From Bacillota bacterium (GTDB taxonomy: Bacteria; Bacillota; UBA4882; UBA8346), in NCBI GenBank assembly GCA_023410535.1, contig JAEYPR010000036.1:85259-149258 (forward strand): a stretch of 64,000 nucleotides of DNA. The letters run 5' to 3'. Made by a program: the position numbers and the translations under genes. The notes below the pieces were generated by a model that saw only the letters and a program-made list of their open reading frames with translations, had not been told where the DNA came from and ran no database searches. Positions 53,465 through 62,254 of the stretch are shown here, in pieces (the stretch's first letter is position 1; each line of letters begins with the position of its first letter).

Positions 53465-53723
53465 CCCCGGAAAATTGCAAATTATATTAATAACAAGCTC
53501 AGAGACATCGTTTCACGGAATCTTCCGGCTCCGCCTAGCCTCATTTTCATAATTCGCTTGCGCGAGCAACGACAGTAGCTAACTAGACGACTACTTAGCC
53601 AGTGCTACTGAAGAAGCTTCCACCTGATTATATCATGGCGATCAGATACGTGGTGTTTGCGATTCGCTTAATTTCCGCTGATTTGACTTTCGGAGCAGAT
53701 CGTGTTACAATAATTTTTAACTT
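53465..53723. other. Intergenic region with thiamine operon promoter
   Basis: Holds the promoter TTGACT (53684-53689), 17-base spacer, TACAAT (53707-53712) for the TPP leader. An inverted repeat CAGTAGC/GCTACTG near 53570-53615 is of unknown meaning. Confidence 0.55.
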
Positions 53724-53803
53724 AAAGGGGTGCTCCACCGCTGTGGGGCTGAGATTACACCCTATGAACCTGACCCGGATAATGCCGGCGGAGGGAGAAT
53801 AAG
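53724..53803 (+). ncRNA. TPP riboswitch (THI element)
   Basis: All conserved pieces occur in order: GGGGTGCTCCACCGC, GGGGCTGAGATTACACCC, ATGAACCTGACCCGGATAATGCCGGCGGAGGGAGAA in sequence around 53727-53801. It leads into a terminator and the thiamine binding-protein gene, so uptake should be shut off when thiamine pyrophosphate is high. Confidence 0.95.
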
Positions 53804-53820
53804 GCATTTCAATCGCAGTC

Positions 53821-53852
53821 TACCCCCTTTTCCAAAGGGGGTTTTGTTTTTG
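53821..53852 (+). terminator. Riboswitch terminator
   Basis: ACCCCCTTT and AAAGGGGGT arms followed by TTTGTTTTT, between the TPP element and thiB. Confidence 0.85.
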
Positions 53853-53896
53853 GTGGCACCCCCTAACGCGAAGAATCGTATGAGGAGGTTTTCAGC

Positions 53897-54907
53897 TTGT
53901 TTCAAAAATGGTTACGCCGTTTGGTTCCCGCCACATTACTGGTGATGCTGGCCGGGGTCTGCAGCAGTGCTCCCCAAGGGTTGACAGTTTACACCTACTC
54001 CAGTTTTCCGGTGCCGTTGATCGAAAAGATCAAAAACCACTTTGCGAAAGACTTACATATTCCCGTCAACTTTAAAGCGTTCTCCGATACCGGACCGCTC
54101 TTTAACCAATTAATTCAGGAGAAAAATTCCCCGCAGGCCGATTTGGTGATCGGACTGGACAATAATTACGCCGCCAAAGCGGCCAAAGCCGACCTGTTTA
54201 CCGCCTACCGTCCGAAAGCGTTGGCGAATGTTAAAAAAGAACTGATCTTCGATCCCAAATACAAGTTGCTTCCCTATGATTACGGATTTGTGCTCTTTAA
54301 CTACAACCGCGACAGTCTGAAACAACTGCCGAAGACCCATAAGGATCTGTTAGATCCCGCTTATAAAGGAAAGATTATCATCGAAAACCCGATGACCTCT
54401 TCGCCCGGCCAGGTTTTCCTGCTGACCACCATCGCCTTGTACGGCGAGAGAGGTTATCTTGATTATTGGAAAGCGCTTCGTAAAAACATTTTAACCATCG
54501 CGCCCGGTTGGGATGAAGCCTATGGCATGTACACCAACGGCGAGGCGCCGATTGTGCTCTCCTACGGTACCAGCCCGGTTTATCATCTGTTATATGACAA
54601 AGTTGAGAAGTATCAGGCGCTGGTGTTGGACGGCGCCGCCTATGCCCAGATCGAGGGCATGGGAATTGTCAAGGGCACCAAAAACCTAAAATCAGCGCAA
54701 CAATTGGTCGATTACATACTGGATCCTGAGTTTCAAAGCGTCCTGCCGGAACAACAATTCATGTATCCGGTCCGGTCCGACGTGAAACTTCCCGCCAGTT
54801 TCAAGATTGCCGCCAAAGTCGATAAAATCTTGAACCTGCCCCAAGCCAAAGTCGAAGCCAATCTCGACAAATGGTTGGCCGATTGGGAAAAAGCGATCAA
54901 TCAATAA
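53897..54907 (+). CDS. thiB: Thiamine ABC transporter substrate-binding protein
   Basis: Periplasmic thiamine binding protein of 336 residues. A signal peptide covers about residues 1-28; the lipobox is imperfect (LAGVC). Family marks: LTVYTYSSFPVPLIEKIK, DLVIGLDNNYAAKAAKADLF, YDYGFVLFNYN, NPMTSSPGQVFLLTTIALYGE, and YGTSPVYHLLY. Start TTG 53897 has GAGGAGG eight bases upstream. It is under the TPP riboswitch and precedes the permease gene, separated by a 400-base repeat-rich gap. Confidence 0.92.
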   Translation: MFQKWLRRLVPATLLVMLAGVCSSAPQGLTVYTYSSFPVPLIEKIKNHFAKDLHIPVNFKAFSDTGPLFNQLIQEKNSPQADLVIGLDNNYAAKAAKADLFTAYRPKALANVKKELIFDPKYKLLPYDYGFVLFNYNRDSLKQLPKTHKDLLDPAYKGKIIIENPMTSSPGQVFLLTTIALYGERGYLDYWKALRKNILTIAPGWDEAYGMYTNGEAPIVLSYGTSPVYHLLYDKVEKYQALVLDGAAYAQIEGMGIVKGTKNLKSAQQLVDYILDPEFQSVLPEQQFMYPVRSDVKLPASFKIAAKVDKILNLPQAKVEANLDKWLADWEKAINQ

Positions 54908-55305
54908 GTCGCGCGGCGATTTTGAAGCCACCCTTACTTCCGCTTTCTCCTTCTTCCCGGGAGAAAGCGGAAATGAGGGGCTACATATTCGTAAAACAGT
55001 TGGCGCGATAATAAAAAATGCCAAAAATGATAAGTGGTCCTTTGAAATAGAATTTTACCACCAAAATTATATTTCAAAGCATCAAAATATCAAATTTACC
55101 CACCGGAATGCAATTTCTAACCACCAAAAAATTAGATCTTCCCACCGGAATTTAAGATCTAGGGACCGGAATTAAAAATCCCGGGACCGAAATATCTAAT
55201 CCAACCACAAAAATATTAATTTGTGGACCAAAAGATATCGATACTCAACTTAGCTATTTGTCATCCTAAATAGTTTCGAAGGAAAGAATCGGGAACCAAT
55301 CCGCA
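54908..55305. other. Repeat-rich gap between thiB and thiP
   Basis: About 400 bases without a gene, mostly occupied by the 21-bp periodic array at 55018-55250. A short hairpin (GCTTTCTCC/GGAGAAAGC) at 54940-54970 may be a weak terminator. Confidence 0.6.
55018..55250. repeat. Degenerate tandem repeat, 21-bp period
   Basis: A core of the form ACC[A/G][A/G]AAT recurs at 55060, 55081 (as ATC), 55102, 55123, 55144, 55165, 55186, 55207 (as ACA) and about 55228, a 21-base step, followed in each unit by an AT-rich stretch and CCC, GGG or CC. Adjacent units pair to make small hairpins such as AGATCTT/AAGATCT and CCACAAA/TTTGTGG. No identical spacers, so not CRISPR. Confidence 0.75.
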
Positions 55306-56946
55306 ATGAGTAAACGTCGTTTCGCTAGTTTATTGATCTTCAGCTTGATCGGGGTCTTTTTCTATCTGCCGGTCATGTTGATCCTGGTCCGGGCTTTCGT
55401 AGGCAAAACAGCCTGGACCAACCTATCCCAACTGATCGGATCAGGGGTTTTTCGAAACACCCTGATCTTTTCATGCAGCGAAGCATTGCTCAGCGCGGTC
55501 TTTAGCTTGCTGATCGCGTTGCCGGGCGCGTATTTTTTCGGCAGGTACGATTTTCCCGGCAAACGGCTGCTGCGCAGTTGGTTGGCGATCCCCTTCATGC
55601 TCCCGGGAATTTTAGTTGTCTTAGGATTGGTCATCTTTTACGGGAAAAACGGCGCTTTTACACTCTGGTTGACCGGGATTTTCCCTGGCGTGGCGGAGAT
55701 CAATTACCTGTACAGTTTTTGGGGGATTGTTCTTGCTAATGTCCTTTACAACTTTGCTTTTTGCCTACGACTGCTCGGTGAACGCTGGGAAAAGGTCGAC
55801 CCCCGTCTCAGTGAAGCTTCGGCGCTTCACGGCGCCTCTTCCTGGGAGACCTGGCGCCGGATCGTCTGGCCGTTGCTCCGGCCAACCGCCGTCTATCTTT
55901 TGGCCATGGTCTTTCTCTACTCCTTCTTAAGTTTTACGGTCGTGTTAATTCTTGGCGGTTATCTCTATAAAACCTTTGAAGTCCTTATCTACATCGAAAC
56001 CAATAGCAAGCTAAACTTTAGCGGCGCCACCACCATCGCCGGTTTGCAAATGATCCTGTTAGCCGCTTTGTTGTTCTTGCAGAGTCTGGTCAGCCGGAAC
56101 GCGCCGCCCGCCGCTCGTTTTCAAGCCGTTTTGCCGCGACTGCGCTGGCGGACTCATTCCGGTACGGCGCTCGCCTTCCTCGCTTACCTGTCGGTGGTTA
56201 CCTTCTTTTTTATGAGTCCATTGCTGGCGATCATCTCGCGCTCATTGCAACGCGCCAATAGTCCCGGACTGACCTTAGCCAATTATCTTTCCTTGTGGGG
56301 CGATGGATTTACTTTCGCTATCGGCAAAAGTTTTAATGAAGTATTGGCCACCAGCCTGGGGTTGGCTTTGACTACCGCGTTGGTGACCACTGGCGGCGCC
56401 TACGGGTTTGCCTGGTTACGGCGGAAAGAATCTTGGGGATTGGCCGATTTGGCCTGCCAGTTACCGCTGGGAGTTTCTTTTTTAACTTTTGCCACCGGGC
56501 TTTACCGGTTGGCCGGAACAGTCCTCCCCAGTGCCGCGCTGATCGTCTGGGCCCAAGTTTTTCTGGCGTTTCCCCTTGTTTATTCGGTGTTGCGGACGGC
56601 ACGCCGCGAGTTAGGCCAATCGGTGCTTGACGCGTCCGCGTTGCTCGGAGCGGGCCCCTGGCGGACCTTCGTCCGGATCGAACTGCCCTTGATGCGCAAA
56701 GCCCTTCAGACCGGTTTCACCTATGCGTTCGCTATTGCTTTGGGTGACTTCTCCGCCGTCCTGGTTTTGGGAAGAGGCGACCTGGTCACCTTGCCGGTAG
56801 CGATTTATCGGTTGATCGGCCATTACCATTTCCCTGAAGCGACCGCCTTGGGAACCTTGTTCATCCTGCTCTCGCTAGCCCTTTATTTCGGATTTCAAGG
56901 CCGGTTCGCCAGTTTCGAATCCACGCAACGGGAGGAGTCAACGTAA
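55306..56946 (+). CDS. thiP: Thiamine ABC transporter permease
   Basis: Membrane permease of 546 residues with two fused six-helix halves, as in ThiP. Each half has an EAA loop: SEASALHGASSWETWRRIVWPLL and LDASALLGAGPWRTFVRIELPLM, both placed before the last helices. Starts ATG 55306. Overlaps thiQ by one base (TAATG). Transport of thiamine is inferred from thiB, the TPP riboswitch and the domain layout. Confidence 0.92.
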   Translation: MSKRRFASLLIFSLIGVFFYLPVMLILVRAFVGKTAWTNLSQLIGSGVFRNTLIFSCSEALLSAVFSLLIALPGAYFFGRYDFPGKRLLRSWLAIPFMLPGILVVLGLVIFYGKNGAFTLWLTGIFPGVAEINYLYSFWGIVLANVLYNFAFCLRLLGERWEKVDPRLSEASALHGASSWETWRRIVWPLLRPTAVYLLAMVFLYSFLSFTVVLILGGYLYKTFEVLIYIETNSKLNFSGATTIAGLQMILLAALLFLQSLVSRNAPPAARFQAVLPRLRWRTHSGTALAFLAYLSVVTFFFMSPLLAIISRSLQRANSPGLTLANYLSLWGDGFTFAIGKSFNEVLATSLGLALTTALVTTGGAYGFAWLRRKESWGLADLACQLPLGVSFLTFATGLYRLAGTVLPSAALIVWAQVFLAFPLVYSVLRTARRELGQSVLDASALLGAGPWRTFVRIELPLMRKALQTGFTYAFAIALGDFSAVLVLGRGDLVTLPVAIYRLIGHYHFPEATALGTLFILLSLALYFGFQGRFASFESTQREEST

Positions 56947-58034
56947 TGCCCGAACCATTACTGCAGCTTCAAATCGCCAAATCTTATCCGGAGTTTAACC
57001 TTCAGGCGGAACTAACCATCTACCGGAATGAATTTTTGGCGTTGGTCGGTCCGAGTGGTTGCGGCAAGACCACCTTGATGCGGCTGATCACCGGGTTGGA
57101 ACAACCGGACGCAGGATTCATCCGCTTAAACGGCACGGACATTACCAAGCTGCCGCCGGCTCAACGCCGGATCGGCATGGTCTTTCAAGACTACGCTCTC
57201 TTTCCCCATCTTTCTGTCTATCAAAACATTGAATACGGACTGAAAGTGCAACGCCTGCCGCAACAACAGCGGAAACAGATCATCGGCGCGCTGTTGGAGC
57301 TCTTTCGCCTCAACGAACTGCGCCAACGCAAGATCGACCAACTCTCCGGCGGTGAAAAACAGCGGGTGGCTTTGGCACGTTCCTTGGCGCCCCGGCCCTC
57401 GTTGTTGTTATTGGATGAGCCCTTTTCTTCCCTGGATTATCTGCTCCGCCAACAATTGCAGCAAGAGTTGCGGGATTGGCAGCAACAACTTGGCGCGACC
57501 TTTATTTTTGTCACCCATCAACAAGATGAAGCCTTATCCCTCTCGGACCGGTTGGCGGTGATGAAAGACGGCCGGGTGCTCCAGACCGGCACGCCCCGGG
57601 TCATCTATGAACATCCCGCCAATGATTTTGTGGCCAACTTTTTCGGCGAGGCAAACCTGCTGCCGGTCCGTTTGGAATTGGCAGCCGGCCCGGACTTGAC
57701 GCTCCATTTTGACGAGCCCTTATTTGCCAATCTCCGGATTACGGCGAGCCAACTCTCTCCCGAGCTGAAACCGGGCCGCTATTTCCTGGTAGTTCGTCCC
57801 GAGGAATTCGTCTTCCGCCCGGAACCGGCAGCCGGGTGTGAAGCAGCGATTACCGCCCTGAATTATCTGGGGTTTGCGGTCCGGCTCGAACTGCGGGTCG
57901 GTCAAACAACTATCCGGGCTTTAGTGAGTAAGGAACAAAGCGAACTAACGGCAGGGATGAGTGTCCGGTTCGGTTTGAGGGATGGGAAGTTGCGGTTAAT
58001 CGCGCGAGAAAATCGAGTAGGAGGTAAACGATAA
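56946..58034 (+). CDS. thiQ: Thiamine ABC transporter ATP-binding protein
   Basis: ATPase of 362 residues. Walker A GPSGCGKTT, Q-loop VFQDYALFPHLSV, signature LSGGEKQRVALARSLAPRPS, Walker B LLLLDEPFSSLD, and the H-loop FVTHQQDEA are intact. It is longer than ordinary ThiQ (about 230): residues 240-360 form a TOBE-like C-terminal domain usually seen in other families such as PotA/CysA, perhaps for allosteric control. Starts one base inside the thiP stop. Confidence 0.85.
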   Translation: MPEPLLQLQIAKSYPEFNLQAELTIYRNEFLALVGPSGCGKTTLMRLITGLEQPDAGFIRLNGTDITKLPPAQRRIGMVFQDYALFPHLSVYQNIEYGLKVQRLPQQQRKQIIGALLELFRLNELRQRKIDQLSGGEKQRVALARSLAPRPSLLLLDEPFSSLDYLLRQQLQQELRDWQQQLGATFIFVTHQQDEALSLSDRLAVMKDGRVLQTGTPRVIYEHPANDFVANFFGEANLLPVRLELAAGPDLTLHFDEPLFANLRITASQLSPELKPGRYFLVVRPEEFVFRPEPAAGCEAAITALNYLGFAVRLELRVGQTTIRALVSKEQSELTAGMSVRFGLRDGKLRLIARENRVGGKR

Positions 58035-58035
58035 A

Positions 58036-58105
58036 TACGCCTACCGAGCTCTCACACTACCGTACGTGCCGTTCGGCATACGGCGGTTCATCAAGAACTA
58101 AGTCA
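58036..58105 (-). mobile_element. Probable group II intron 3' end remnant
   Basis: On the minus strand GAACCGCCGTATGCCGAACG continues into CACGTACGGTAGTGTGAGAG, the hairpin and tail found just after the maturase reading frame in many bacterial group II introns. No maturase gene is left nearby. It sits beside a terminator hairpin, which fits class C introns that insert after terminators. Confidence 0.5.
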
Positions 58106-58156
58106 ATTTAGGAAATAATTTGCTTATACTGACAACACCAAGCCGGACGCGCCACA

Positions 58157-58190
58157 ATAAACGGCGGCCCTTTTTCAGGGTCGCCGTATC
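58157..58190. terminator. Terminator between thiQ and the ATC hydrolase-like gene
   Basis: Arms ACGGCGGCCCT and AGGGTCGCCGT with a short loop; T-rich sequence follows on the plus strand and a weaker run on the minus strand. Confidence 0.65.
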
Positions 58191-58213
58191 ACTTCTTTTT
58201 ACACTCAACCAAA

Positions 58214-58699
58214 TTACTTTTTCGAAATCACGATCTTGCAACCGCTTCCACCTTTGGCAATGGTGTCTTGAAGGTCCATATTTAACCCCTTCACACTAAC
58301 AATTCCCCGGTCACCGTCCATCGCAATATCACAGAGATGATCAATCTCTTTCTCATCCTGGGTCAATTTGGACCAGGCATTCACCAATGGACAGTAATGA
58401 AATTCGACCACAAAGCCGTCTGCGGTAACCTCCTTAATATCCATCTCAAAGATCTTTTTATATAAATCATTGGCGAATTCGAAGGCAAACACTTTCATAT
58501 CATCGGTCTTGGTATATTTGATATCTCCATGGAAACAACCACACCGGAAGATGGCTTTCCGGGCAAAATCATCCCAATCAAGGCCTTTCTTGCGAGCTTC
58601 ATCCAATAAGAGATAAAACCAGGTCGCGCGGTGTTCAATCGCCGAACGCATGTTGTTGACTTGTTCTTCGTTGACGGTGCTCTGATTTTTAATGGTCAT
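58214..58699 (-). CDS. L-2-amino-thiazoline-4-carboxylate hydrolase family protein
   Basis: A 161-residue protein of the ATC-hydrolase-like family. Marks: RATWFYLLLDEARKKGLDW, FRCGCFHGD, VEFHYCPLVNAWSKL, EIDHLCDIAMDGDRGIV. Family members are small cytosolic enzymes; a role here in amino-acid or sulfur compound breakdown is inferred. It follows livF after 41 bases in the same direction, so it may belong to the branched-chain amino-acid operon. Confidence 0.75.
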   Translation of the reverse strand: MTIKNQSTVNEEQVNNMRSAIEHRATWFYLLLDEARKKGLDWDDFARKAIFRCGCFHGDIKYTKTDDMKVFAFEFANDLYKKIFEMDIKEVTADGFVVEFHYCPLVNAWSKLTQDEKEIDHLCDIAMDGDRGIVSVKGLNMDLQDTIAKGGSGCKIVISKK

Positions 58700-58740
58700 T
58701 CGATGATTCCTCCATTGTATTTTTATAGCAATATTACTGC

Positions 58741-59451
58741 CTAGATTTGAATTCCCAAGTAGGCGGAAGCCACCTTCGGGTCGTTTAGAAGATCCGTTCC
58801 CGTAAGTGTAATCCGCCCTGTCTCCATAACATAAGCGCGGTTAGCCACCTGCAACGCCATATTGGCATTTTGCTCGATGAGTAACACTGTCTTACCCCAC
58901 TCCCGAATCTTTAAAATCAGTTCAAAGATCTGCTCCACTACGATTGGAGCCAGTCCCAACGATGGTTCATCGAGCATCACCAGTTTCGGGTCCAGCATCA
59001 ATCCACGGCCGATCGCCAGCATCTGTTGTTCACCGCCGCTCAACGTTCCGCCATTCTGCTTCCGGCGTTCTTTTAACCGGGGAAAGATCGTGTAGATATT
59101 TTCGATATTCTCTTTCAGCCGGTTCGGTTTGGTGCTGGTGTTGCCGAAGTCACCCATGATTAGATTTTCTTCGACCGTTAAATACGGGAAGATCAACCGT
59201 CCTTCGGGAACATGGCATATGCCCGATTTTACAATCCGGCTCGGTTCCCAATCGGTCATATCCTGATTATCAAAGATCACCCGGCCGGCGCTTTTTCTTA
59301 CCAGATTGGAGATACTCCGCAGCGTACTGCTTTTACCCGCCCCGTTGGATCCGATCAGCGTCACGATCTCTTTTGTTTGGACTTCAAAGTCGATGCCCTT
59401 AATCGCTTCGATATTGCCATAATGAACGTGAAGGTTTTCAACTTTCAGCAT
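58741..59451 (-). CDS. livF: Branched-chain amino-acid ABC transporter ATP-binding protein LivF
   Basis: ATPase of 236 residues. Walker A GSNGAGKSS, Q-loop, signature LSGGEQQMLAIGRGLM, Walker B KLVMLDEPSLGLAP, and H-loop LLIEQN are present. LivF-type features: VENLHVHYGNIEAIKGIDFEV and CHVPEGRLIFPYLTV. Works with LivG under the LivHM permease. It begins 16 bases after livG. Confidence 0.93.
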   Translation of the reverse strand: MLKVENLHVHYGNIEAIKGIDFEVQTKEIVTLIGSNGAGKSSTLRSISNLVRKSAGRVIFDNQDMTDWEPSRIVKSGICHVPEGRLIFPYLTVEENLIMGDFGNTSTKPNRLKENIENIYTIFPRLKERRKQNGGTLSGGEQQMLAIGRGLMLDPKLVMLDEPSLGLAPIVVEQIFELILKIREWGKTVLLIEQNANMALQVANRAYVMETGRITLTGTDLLNDPKVASAYLGIQI

Positions 59452-59467
59452 CGGATTCCCTCCTTAT

Positions 59468-60250
59468 CTACGCGTTTTGATGGGCAAGCGAACCTTTGCC
59501 AAGATAAGCTTCAATCACTTGTTGATTGCATTGAACTTCATGAGGCGCGCCTTCACAAATCTTTTCACCGTGATTCAGCACGGCGATCCGGTCGCAAAGA
59601 TTCATAATCAGTTTCATATCGTGCTCAATGACGACAAGGGTCAGACCGTCTTGATTCAGTTTCCGAATAAACTGAATCAAGGCGACGGTCTCCACTGGAT
59701 TCATCCCCGCGGCCGGCTCGTCTAACAGTAAAAGATCAGGATGGGTAGCCAAAGCTCTGGCAACTTCCAGGCGGCGTTGGGTTCCATAGGCCAGATTACA
59801 AGCCAGTTCACCCGCTAGATCAGCTAAACCAACCCTTTCCAAAACCGCCATCCCATGTTCATTGGCAAAAGCCTCGTCCTTTTGATAGGTCGATGTGTGT
59901 AAAATAGTATCCCATATCCTGCTTTTGGTTTGGTTATGAAAACCAATCTTGACATTGTCCAAGACGGTCATATATTTAAAAAGCTTGATATTCTGAAACG
60001 TCCGGGCGATCCCTAAACGGGACACCTTTTCCGGTGGTAAATTGGTAATCGGATCGCCTTTAAAGATCACGTCTCCCTTCGTTGCCTGATAAGTACCGGT
60101 AAGTAAGTTGAAGAACGTGGTTTTCCCGGCTCCGTTCGGTCCGATAATCCCGTAAATCTGACCGCGTTCCACATTGATGCTGACGGTTTCCACGGCTTTC
60201 AGACCGCCAAAATACTTACAGATTCCTTTTGTCTCAAGTAATGGCGCCAT
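59468..60250 (-). CDS. livG: Branched-chain amino-acid ABC transporter ATP-binding protein LivG
   Basis: ATPase of 260 residues. Walker A GPNGAGKTT, ARTFQNIKLFKYMTVLDNV Q-loop region, signature LAYGTQRRLEVARALA (degenerate LSGGQ as in LivG) and Walker B LLLLDEPAAGMNP. The longer length and N-terminal region place it as LivG rather than LivF. Directly adjacent to livM, with no gap. Confidence 0.93.
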   Translation of the reverse strand: MAPLLETKGICKYFGGLKAVETVSINVERGQIYGIIGPNGAGKTTFFNLLTGTYQATKGDVIFKGDPITNLPPEKVSRLGIARTFQNIKLFKYMTVLDNVKIGFHNQTKSRIWDTILHTSTYQKDEAFANEHGMAVLERVGLADLAGELACNLAYGTQRRLEVARALATHPDLLLLDEPAAGMNPVETVALIQFIRKLNQDGLTLVVIEHDMKLIMNLCDRIAVLNHGEKICEGAPHEVQCNQQVIEAYLGKGSLAHQNA

Positions 60251-61249
60251 TCAAGCCACCTCCCCGCCAATAGTGTCGGAACTCGTTTGCGACTGTTGCT
60301 TTTTCCGGTTGAAACGGCGCGATAATGTGCCGCTGCCCGCTAAACCTTGGGGACGCAAGTGCATAATCACTAAAATTGCCAAACCGAAAATGACCAGCCG
60401 GTACTGGGCGGTAAACCGGAAGACCTCCGGCAAAATTGTTAATGTGGAAGCCCCGACAATCGGCCCTAACAGGTTTCCTTGACCGCCCACCAGTACCATC
60501 GCCAGGATCGCAAAGCCTTCATCCAATGTAAAACTGTCGGCGCTAATATAGCTGGCAAAAAAGGCGTAAAAACAGCCGGCGACTCCGGCCCAGAACGTGC
60601 CATACGCCAGATTCAACAGTTTGTACTTAAATGTTTCGACTCCCATGGCCCGGGCCGCCGCTTCATCTTCACGAATGGCGATCCACGCCCTGCCGATCCG
60701 GGAATGCAACACCCGGTAGCTAACAAAGATCATGATGGCAGCCAGCGTTAAAATCACATAATAAAAGTGTAAATTACTCCGAAGTTGTAATCCAAAAAGA
60801 ACCGGAACCGGAATTCCGGGAATCCCCATGGGGCCCCGAGTCAGTGAAGTCCAGTTGAGAATGGTTAACCGGATAATTTCCGAAAAACCCAAAGTTGTAA
60901 TTGCTAAAAATACCCCTTTTAAGCGCAAGGTGGGAATGCCTAGAAAACAGCTGAAAAGCGCCGCTATGGCGCCCCCGATCGGCAACAACAACCAAAAACT
61001 GAGATTGTATCGGGTTGCCAAAATAGCGGCCGTATAGGCGCCCACGCAATAGAAACCGGCGTGTCCGATATTGAATTGACCGGAGTAACCGTTGATCATA
61101 TTCAAACTGCTTGCCAAGACCACATACAACAAGACTGATACTCCAAGGCGCGTAATGTAATCGTTCTTGATTATCAAAGGCGCTACGATCAGCGCAATTA
61201 GCAAAACGGCATAGGTCACGAACTTGTTTTTGGCAATCCATTGGTTCAT
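60251..61249 (-). CDS. livM: Branched-chain amino-acid ABC transporter permease LivM
   Basis: Membrane protein of 332 residues with about nine helices. The N-terminal strand and FNIGHAGFYCVGAYTAAIL, GIPTLRLKGVFLAITTLGFSEI, RAWIAIREDEAAARAMGV are typical of LivM. Starts ATG 61249, four bases from livH. Its C-terminal tail is short and polar. Confidence 0.93.
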   Translation of the reverse strand: MNQWIAKNKFVTYAVLLIALIVAPLIIKNDYITRLGVSVLLYVVLASSLNMINGYSGQFNIGHAGFYCVGAYTAAILATRYNLSFWLLLPIGGAIAALFSCFLGIPTLRLKGVFLAITTLGFSEIIRLTILNWTSLTRGPMGIPGIPVPVLFGLQLRSNLHFYYVILTLAAIMIFVSYRVLHSRIGRAWIAIREDEAAARAMGVETFKYKLLNLAYGTFWAGVAGCFYAFFASYISADSFTLDEGFAILAMVLVGGQGNLLGPIVGASTLTILPEVFRFTAQYRLVIFGLAILVIMHLRPQGLAGSGTLSRRFNRKKQQSQTSSDTIGGEVA

Positions 61250-61253
61250 GCGG

Positions 61254-62126
61254 TTACACCTCGTTTCCCTTCCGGCCCAAGATACCGGAGGGCCGAAACA
61301 GCAAAATTGAAATGAGTATTACAAAAGCGATAATGTCCCGGTATCCAGCCGAAAAGATCGCCACGCCCAAATTCTCGATGACACCGAGAATCAAGCCGCC
61401 AAGCGCCGCTCCCGGAATACTCGTTAAGCCGCCGAAAACTGCCGCAGTAAAAGCTTTCATAGATGCGCTACCACCCATTAACGCATGGACCGAGTTATAA
61501 TAGATCGCCAGCAGTACGCCGGCTGCGCCACCCAATGCACACCCAATTGAATTTCCCAATAAAATCGTCCGGTTGACATTGACTCCAAGCAGAGCCGCAG
61601 CATTCTTATTCATCGAAACTGCTCGAAGCGCAACACCCGTCTTGGTGCGGTACAACAGAAACTGCAAAACCCCGCACATCAGGAGAACTACTGCGATAAT
61701 GAAGATTTGAATGAATGAAATCCGGATATTGCCGATCGCTAGGAATTTGTCGGCAAAGAAATCGGGCATTAACTGTTGTTCAGTCCCAAATACGACTTGA
61801 CCCAAGCTCTTTAATAAAATAGAGAGTCCAATCGTACAGATGAGCGCAATCTCTTCCGGCGAATTGCGAAACGGCTTGTAACACAATTTTTCAATGATAA
61901 TCCCTAGTATCCAGGCAGCGGCGAAACCCGCCAATAGCGAAGTAACAATGTCAAAATGAAAAACAGTATGAGCGTAAAATCCGGCAAACGCTCCGATCAT
62001 AATAACTTCACCATGAACAAATGTGACCAGCCCAACAATGCCGAAGACCATTGAAAACCCGATTGCCATCAGCGCGTAAATTGAGCCTTGGGCGATTCCG
62101 TTGATTAATTGCTGTAAAAAGAACAT
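61254..62126 (-). CDS. livH: Branched-chain amino-acid ABC transporter permease LivH
   Basis: Membrane protein of 290 residues with about eight helices. Marks: IAQGSIYALMAIGFSMVFGIVGLVTFVHGEVIMIG, GVALRAVSMNKNAAALLGV, and FTAAVFGGLTSIPGAALGG. ATG 62126 has AAGGGGG about five bases upstream; an earlier TTG 62141 is unlikely. Between it and livJ is a terminator-like hairpin that could lower expression of livHMGF compared with livJ. Confidence 0.93.
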   Translation of the reverse strand: MFFLQQLINGIAQGSIYALMAIGFSMVFGIVGLVTFVHGEVIMIGAFAGFYAHTVFHFDIVTSLLAGFAAAWILGIIIEKLCYKPFRNSPEEIALICTIGLSILLKSLGQVVFGTEQQLMPDFFADKFLAIGNIRISFIQIFIIAVVLLMCGVLQFLLYRTKTGVALRAVSMNKNAAALLGVNVNRTILLGNSIGCALGGAAGVLLAIYYNSVHALMGGSASMKAFTAAVFGGLTSIPGAALGGLILGVIENLGVAIFSAGYRDIIAFVILISILLFRPSGILGRKGNEV

Positions 62127-62171
62127 GATATCCCCCTTCAACCGGTATCAATGTCGGAAACTACCCGATTA

Positions 62172-62208
62172 ACAAAAAAGGCTGCCGGGCTAAACCCGGC
62201 AGCCCTCT
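62172..62208 (-). terminator. Terminator/attenuator between livJ and livHMGF
   Basis: Perfect arms GGCTGCCGGG and CCCGGCAGCC with T run on the minus strand, between the binding-protein gene and the permease genes. A leaky terminator here would give more binding protein than transporter. Confidence 0.8.
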
Positions 62209-62254
62209 TACGAAATACAAAGATTTGGGCGAGTTTACAGTGTCGATACCATGA

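Noticed and set aside
55018..55250. CRISPR array or coding heptapeptide repeat
   Set aside because: No conserved repeat/spacer structure. One frame reads a heptad pattern but is interrupted by a stop and has no start.
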